A DNA stretch of 64,000 bases, from positions 1-64,000 of the forward strand of contig NZ_JBQKKT010000016.1 in NCBI RefSeq assembly GCF_052116585.1, in the 5' to 3' direction. Below are positions 59,917-64,000 of this stretch, piece by piece. Source of the stretch: Luteococcus sp052116585. Lineage in GTDB: Bacteria; Actinomycetota; Actinomycetes; Propionibacteriales; Propionibacteriaceae. A model generated the notes under the pieces. That model searched no databases, was not told the origin of the DNA, and saw nothing but the letters and a program-made list of their open reading frames with translations. Position 1 is the first letter of the stretch, and every line of letters starts with the position of its first letter. The position numbers and the translations under genes are program-made.

Positions 59917-61715
59917 GGGTGCTTGCCACCGCAGGACACGTGGATCACGGCAAGTCCACCCTGGTGCGGGCCCTGACCGGTACCGACCCGGACCGCTGGG
60001 ACGAGGAGCACCGCCGCGGTCTCACCATCGACCTGGGCTATGTCTGGACGAGGCTTCCCGACGACTGCGGCGGTCACCAGGTGGTCTTCGTCGACGTCCC
60101 GGGGCACCAACGCTTCATCGCGAACATGCTGGCCGGGATCGGGCCGGCGCCGGCAGTCCTCTTCGTCGTGGCCGCGGACGAGGGCTGGTGCCGTCAGAGT
60201 AGTGAGCACCTGGCGGCCGTGCGGGCCCTGGGCATCGAGCACGGCCTGTTGGTGGTGACCCGCAGCGACCTGGCCGATCCGGCGCCGGCGCTGGCCCAGG
60301 CCCGCGAGCACCTGGCGGGCACCGCGTTGGCGGACTGCGAGGCGGTCTGTGTCTCGGCCACCACCGGCCAGGGTATGGATGAGCTGCGGGCAGCGCTGGG
60401 CCGCCTGTGCGCAAGCCTGCCCGAGCCGACGACCGATGGGCGGCTGCGCCTGTGGATCGACCGTGTCTTCACCATCCGCGGTGCGGGGACGGTGGTCACC
60501 GGCACCTTGGAACGCGGCACCCTGCACCTTGAGGACAACGTTCAGCTGCACACCGAACAGGGCCCCCTCACGGCCTCTGTCCGCGGACTGCAGAGTCTGG
60601 AGACACCGCACGACCAGGTGCCCGCCGTGGCCCGCGTCGCGGTGAACCTGCGTGGCGTCACCCGCAGCCAGGTGGCCCGCGGCGATGCCCTGCTCCAGGG
60701 ACCGTGGCGCCCCTCTGCCTCGGTGGACGCCCGTCTGGACAGCCCCGCCGACGGCCTTCCGGAGCGACTGATGGCGCATCTGGGAACCAGTTCCCTGCCG
60801 GTACGCCTGCGCCCGCTGGATGACCGAGTGGTCCGCCTCACCTGGCCGCGGGAACTTCCCCTCCAGGTGGGCGACCGACTGGTCCTGCGGGATCCCGGCC
60901 AGCAGCACGTCGTGGCGGGCGCGGTGGTGCTCGACGTGGATCCGCCCGCCCTGCAACGTCGGGGTGCTGCCCGCCGGCGTGGCGCGGAGTTGGCCGGGGC
61001 CGAGGCCACGGTGGACCTGTCCCGGGAACTGGCCCGCCGTGGTTGGATGCGTCGCACTGATCTTCTGGAGCTGGGGGTCGAGCCCGTCGTGATCGACTCC
61101 CCCGGGCCCGGCACCAGGGTCTCGTTGGGCGGGGAGCTGCTGGTCGGCGAGCAGCAGTGGACCAGCTGGGTCTCGGAACTGGCAGCGACCATCGACCATG
61201 TCATCGCCGCCAATCCCCTCCAGGCACGGCTCCCGCTGGCCACCGCCATGACCACGCTCGGACTGCCCGATCGTGCCCTGCTGGAGCCCCTGGCCAACGA
61301 GGCCGGCCTGCTGATCCGCGACGGTCATCTGGAGAAGCCCGGGCGCACCGCAGACCTGGGTCCGGCCGAGGCCGCCCTGACCGAGCTGGAAGCCCACCTC
61401 GCGGAGCATCCCTTTGACCCGCCGGGCCGGGATGCCCTGGCGCGGCGAGGTCTGGGGGCCAACCAGATCGCGGCGGCGGTGCGGCTCGGGCGGCTGGTGG
61501 ACCTGGGCAACCAGGTGGTTCTGCTCCCGCTGGGCCCTGCCATGGCCATGCGGGAGCTGGCCAGCCTGCCACAGCCCTTCACCACCAGCCAGGCCCGGCA
61601 GGCGCTGAACTCCAGCCGACGCGTGGTGATCCCGCTCCTGGAGGACCTGGACGCCAAGGGGTGGACGCGACGCATCGACGCGGGGCACCGGGAGGTGGTG
61701 CGCCGCCGGGACTGA
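59913..61715 (+). CDS. selB: Selenocysteine-specific elongation factor
   Basis: 600 residues. It delivers Sec-tRNA(Sec) to the ribosome at UGA with a SECIS hairpin. G domain: P-loop ATAGHVDHGKST, VDVPGHQRFIANML (DxPG), VTRSDL in the guanine-recognition place. EF-Tu-like beta barrels follow (VFTIRGAGTVVTGTL), and the C-terminal winged helices bind the SECIS hairpin (end region PFTTSQARQALNSSRRVVIPLL). It completes a full Sec system. Confidence 0.97.
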   Translation: MRVLATAGHVDHGKSTLVRALTGTDPDRWDEEHRRGLTIDLGYVWTRLPDDCGGHQVVFVDVPGHQRFIANMLAGIGPAPAVLFVVAADEGWCRQSSEHLAAVRALGIEHGLLVVTRSDLADPAPALAQAREHLAGTALADCEAVCVSATTGQGMDELRAALGRLCASLPEPTTDGRLRLWIDRVFTIRGAGTVVTGTLERGTLHLEDNVQLHTEQGPLTASVRGLQSLETPHDQVPAVARVAVNLRGVTRSQVARGDALLQGPWRPSASVDARLDSPADGLPERLMAHLGTSSLPVRLRPLDDRVVRLTWPRELPLQVGDRLVLRDPGQQHVVAGAVVLDVDPPALQRRGAARRRGAELAGAEATVDLSRELARRGWMRRTDLLELGVEPVVIDSPGPGTRVSLGGELLVGEQQWTSWVSELAATIDHVIAANPLQARLPLATAMTTLGLPDRALLEPLANEAGLLIRDGHLEKPGRTADLGPAEAALTELEAHLAEHPFDPPGRDALARRGLGANQIAAAVRLGRLVDLGNQVVLLPLGPAMAMRELASLPQPFTTSQARQALNSSRRVVIPLLEDLDAKGWTRRIDAGHREVVRRRD

Positions 61716-61730
61716 CCCGGCGGCGCCTGC

Positions 61731-63416
61731 TCAGCCCTCCAGCGACGTGGAGTGGGCGGCGCGCAGGGTCGCCTCCACCAACCGGGGAGTGTCCTGCGCC
61801 AGCCCGGCCGCCGCGACGAATCGGTCTGGACGCAGCAGCACCACGCCGACGCTGCGCTTGTCGAACCACTGCTTCAAGGCATTGGTGGTGTCACCCAGCA
61901 ACAGGCTGGAGGTGCCCTTGAAGTGCTCGGTGGCCCAGCCCAGCTGGGTGTCGGAGAAGATCTGCACGGTGCGGATCTGGTTCTCCTCCACCAGCGCGCG
62001 GCTCTTCTCGTCGAGCAGCTGCAAGGGGTCATTGCCCCACGCCAGCAGGGCCCAACCGGCGCCGATCGCGTCGTCCAGGAGCTTGACCTCGCCGTCCACC
62101 AGCACGCGCGGCTGGATGAACTGCAGGCCCACCGGTGAATTCTTCTCCACCACATTGCGGGCGGGGATGCCGAAGCCACGGCCGCGGATCCGCTTGGCCG
62201 ACGCCTTGCCGCTCTCCATGGTGTCCACGTCGACGACCACGCCCTTCTCGTAGCGCGGCATCGGCTTGAACTTCATGTCCGAGAAGTAGCTCTTCACCTG
62301 CGGGGCGACATTCAGCGCTCGCGCGGCGACATCGCGTGCGAAGGCCACCTTGCGGTCGGTGGGCTTGATGGCGGTGCCGAAGGCCATCGAGAGGTCGATC
62401 ATCGCCTTGGCGTGTTCGTGTCGCTCGTCGGTGTAGGTGTCCAGCAGGTCCGCGGTGCTGCGGCCGTGCACCACGCTGGCCAGCTTCCAGCCCAGGTTGG
62501 TGGCATCGCGCATACCGGAATTCCAGCCCTGCCCCATCCAGACCGGCATCAGGTGCGCGGCGTCGCCGGCGATCATCACCCGGCCACGACGGAAGGTCTT
62601 GGCGATCCGTCCGTGGTGGGTGAAGACGCGACGACGGATCACGTCCAGGTTGGCGGGATCCGGGACGTGGTCCTTGAGCAGCTTGGCGATGAAGGCGTCG
62701 TCCTCGACCGCCTCGGTGGGCTCGTCGTCGAAGAGCATGAATTCCCAGCGACGGATGGCGTGCGGCAGTCCGATCGAGACATAGGGACGGGCCGGATCCG
62801 CACCCAGGTAGACATTCGGGATGCCCAGCGGATCATTGCGCACGTCGATGACCACCCAGCGGGTGGACGGCGAGCGGCCCTCGAACTCGGTCCCCAGCCA
62901 CTTGCGGGTGAAGGAGGAACCGCCTTCGCAGCCCACGTGGTAGGCGGCGGTGATGGTGCTGGTGGTGCCGTCGGACAGCGTGACCTCGGCTTCGACGCGA
63001 TCCTCGTGCTCGGTCAGCTGCGTGAGCTTGTGGCCAAAGCGCAGGTTCACATCCGGATGGCGCTGCAGGCCCTCCGCGAGCACCTTGTCCACCAGTGGCT
63101 GGTTGAAACCGAACTTGCGTGGCCAGCCGAAGGGCTCGCCCTGCGGGTCGTTCACCACCATCGTCTCGCCGGAGCCGTTGACCAGCCGCATCACGTGCTG
63201 GGGAACGGTGTGCGGCATCACCTGCTGGGCCAGCCCGATCCCCTGCAGGGTGCGCATCGACTCGTCGTCGAGTCCGACGCCGCGCGGGTAGTCGATCAGG
63301 GTGTCGCGTGCTTCGACGAGGACGGTGCGCACTCCCTGCGCGCCGAGCATGTTGGCCAGCGCCAGGCCGCACGGGCCCGCGCCAGCGATCAGGACGTCAG
63401 TGTCAAGGTCTGCCAT
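61731..63416 (-). CDS. MhpA-type FAD-dependent aromatic hydroxylase
   Basis: 561 residues, similar to 3-(3-hydroxyphenyl)propionate hydroxylase. FAD Rossmann motif VLIAGAGPCGLALANMLGAQG, the GVGLDDESMRTLQ region, the second FAD motif GRVMIAGDAAHLMPVWMGQGWNSGMRDA, and a C-terminal thioredoxin-like domain. It would add a hydroxyl to a phenol using NADH and O2. No ring-cleavage genes are nearby, so the substrate and role are uncertain. ATG 63416 is a clear start. Confidence 0.85.
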   Translation of the reverse strand: MADLDTDVLIAGAGPCGLALANMLGAQGVRTVLVEARDTLIDYPRGVGLDDESMRTLQGIGLAQQVMPHTVPQHVMRLVNGSGETMVVNDPQGEPFGWPRKFGFNQPLVDKVLAEGLQRHPDVNLRFGHKLTQLTEHEDRVEAEVTLSDGTTSTITAAYHVGCEGGSSFTRKWLGTEFEGRSPSTRWVVIDVRNDPLGIPNVYLGADPARPYVSIGLPHAIRRWEFMLFDDEPTEAVEDDAFIAKLLKDHVPDPANLDVIRRRVFTHHGRIAKTFRRGRVMIAGDAAHLMPVWMGQGWNSGMRDATNLGWKLASVVHGRSTADLLDTYTDERHEHAKAMIDLSMAFGTAIKPTDRKVAFARDVAARALNVAPQVKSYFSDMKFKPMPRYEKGVVVDVDTMESGKASAKRIRGRGFGIPARNVVEKNSPVGLQFIQPRVLVDGEVKLLDDAIGAGWALLAWGNDPLQLLDEKSRALVEENQIRTVQIFSDTQLGWATEHFKGTSSLLLGDTTNALKQWFDKRSVGVVLLRPDRFVAAAGLAQDTPRLVEATLRAAHSTSLEG

Positions 63417-63511
63417 GGGGCGACCATAGACAGTGATCTACCTCACACATCGGGTCTCGTGCCAACGGTTGGAACGGTCGAGCAGGGGTGACGCGCGGAG
63501 GGCCGCGGGCG

Positions 63512-64000
63512 TCAGGCGAGCTCGGCCCGCACTTGGAGGGCCAGCTCCACCTCGTCGGTGATGACGGCGTCGACGCCCAGCCGGAAGACCTGCTCCAGGT
63601 GCTCGCGCTCGTTGACGGTCCAGACGTGCACCGCGATGCCCTCTGCACGGAAGCGCTCCAGCAGGCCCGGCTCTGCCAGGGTGCGGAAGTCCGGGTGGAC
63701 GGCCTGTGCCCCGAAGGCGGCGGCGTACTTCTCCGCCGCCCACAGCGGCTCGACGTAGAGGAGGCCGCGCGGCAGGCCCAGCTCGGCACTCCCGGCGAAC
63801 TGGACGTGGTTGAAGGAGCTCAGCACGACGCGGTCGGTCATGCCCGCGGCGCGCACCAGCTCGGCCACCTGGGCGTCCATGCCCGGGTAGGGCTCGTTGC
63901 CGTCCTTGAGCTCGATGTTGAGCACCAGTTGCGTGGGGGCCAGCAGCTCCAGAACATCGGTCAGGCGCGGCAGCGGCTCACCGGCAAAGGCGGGGTCACC
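63512..64000 (-). CDS. Glycerophosphodiester phosphodiesterase, partial (window edge)
   Basis: The C-terminal 160 or so residues of a GDPD-family enzyme. LVLNIELKDG carries the conserved metal-binding Glu and Lys region, VVLSSFNHVQFAG is the SSF motif, and the end has IAVHVWTVNEREHLEQVFRLGVDAVITDEVELAL, the typical W-T-V-N and G-V-D-x-I-x-T-D-x-P-like segment. The frame is open to the window end, so the N-terminal part lies outside. It releases glycerol-3-phosphate from phospholipid head groups. Confidence 0.9.
   Translation of the reverse strand, partial: GDPAFAGEPLPRLTDVLELLAPTQLVLNIELKDGNEPYPGMDAQVAELVRAAGMTDRVVLSSFNHVQFAGSAELGLPRGLLYVEPLWAAEKYAAAFGAQAVHPDFRTLAEPGLLERFRAEGIAVHVWTVNEREHLEQVFRLGVDAVITDEVELALQVRAELA

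Overview
The window is 64 kb of high-GC chromosomal DNA from an actinobacterium. Frequent GTG starts, a menaquinone MenB, a LytR_C-type membrane protein, and the order tRNA-Ser / tadA / TadA-associated acidic protein / upp point to the Propionibacteriales, probably a Propionibacteriaceae genus. This is judged from gene content only; no database search was possible.

Layout. 0-3.6 kb: a truncated IS30 element inside a small membrane-protein gene, an Excalibur-domain surface protein and a PhzF-family isomerase. 3.9-36.7 kb: a region dominated by six paralogous, unusually built sensor kinase-like proteins (called SK1-SK6 here) at 3.9, 12.0, 18.3, 20.5, 23.0 and 33.7 kb. Each has an N-terminal membrane domain, a His box plus HATPase, a second membrane domain, and a conserved C-terminal domain. 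Only SK6 has a response regulator next to it, a NarL/LuxR type whose start overlaps the SK6 stop. SK4 and SK5 have lost the ATP-binding motifs but keep the His box and C-terminal domain, and SK5 also has a frameshift in a C7 run. Between them lie DoxX and DedA-type membrane proteins, a frameshifted hydrolase, a three-gene cluster (broken N-formylglutamate amidohydrolase, QEGLA/DUF1704 protein, ATP-grasp ligase), a succinate-semialdehyde-type dehydrogenase, an EVE-like protein, a beta-helix lipoprotein, a D-lactate dehydrogenase-type flavo/iron-sulfur protein, a NERD-helicase, a double-hotdog thioesterase, a Rieske lipoprotein, a YczE-type membrane protein and an SRPBCC protein.

37-51.5 kb: ankyrin protein, MpaB-type oxygenase, MFS transporter, a free-standing phospholipase-C C-terminal-like domain, MarC protein, an XRE regulator translationally coupled to a Tat lipoprotein solute-binding protein, universal stress protein, HerA-like ATPase, a conserved VapB-annotated small protein, a LytR_C protein, cation/proton antiporter and polysaccharide flippase. 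51.6-64 kb: housekeeping: tRNA-Ser(CGA), tadA, upp, NUDIX, GNAT, an AbiEi/DUF559-like gene bracketed by two covarying palindromes, menB, and the selenocysteine system (selD, tRNA-Sec, selA, selB). The window ends with an MhpA-type hydroxylase and a partial glycerophosphodiester phosphodiesterase.

Two themes stand out. First, the SK1-SK6 expansion suggests several sensors feeding one response regulator, with inactive paralogues possibly acting in heterodimers. Second, the window carries many short tandem repeats (16-32 bp units) between and inside genes, and several frameshifted genes that are either real decay or assembly errors.
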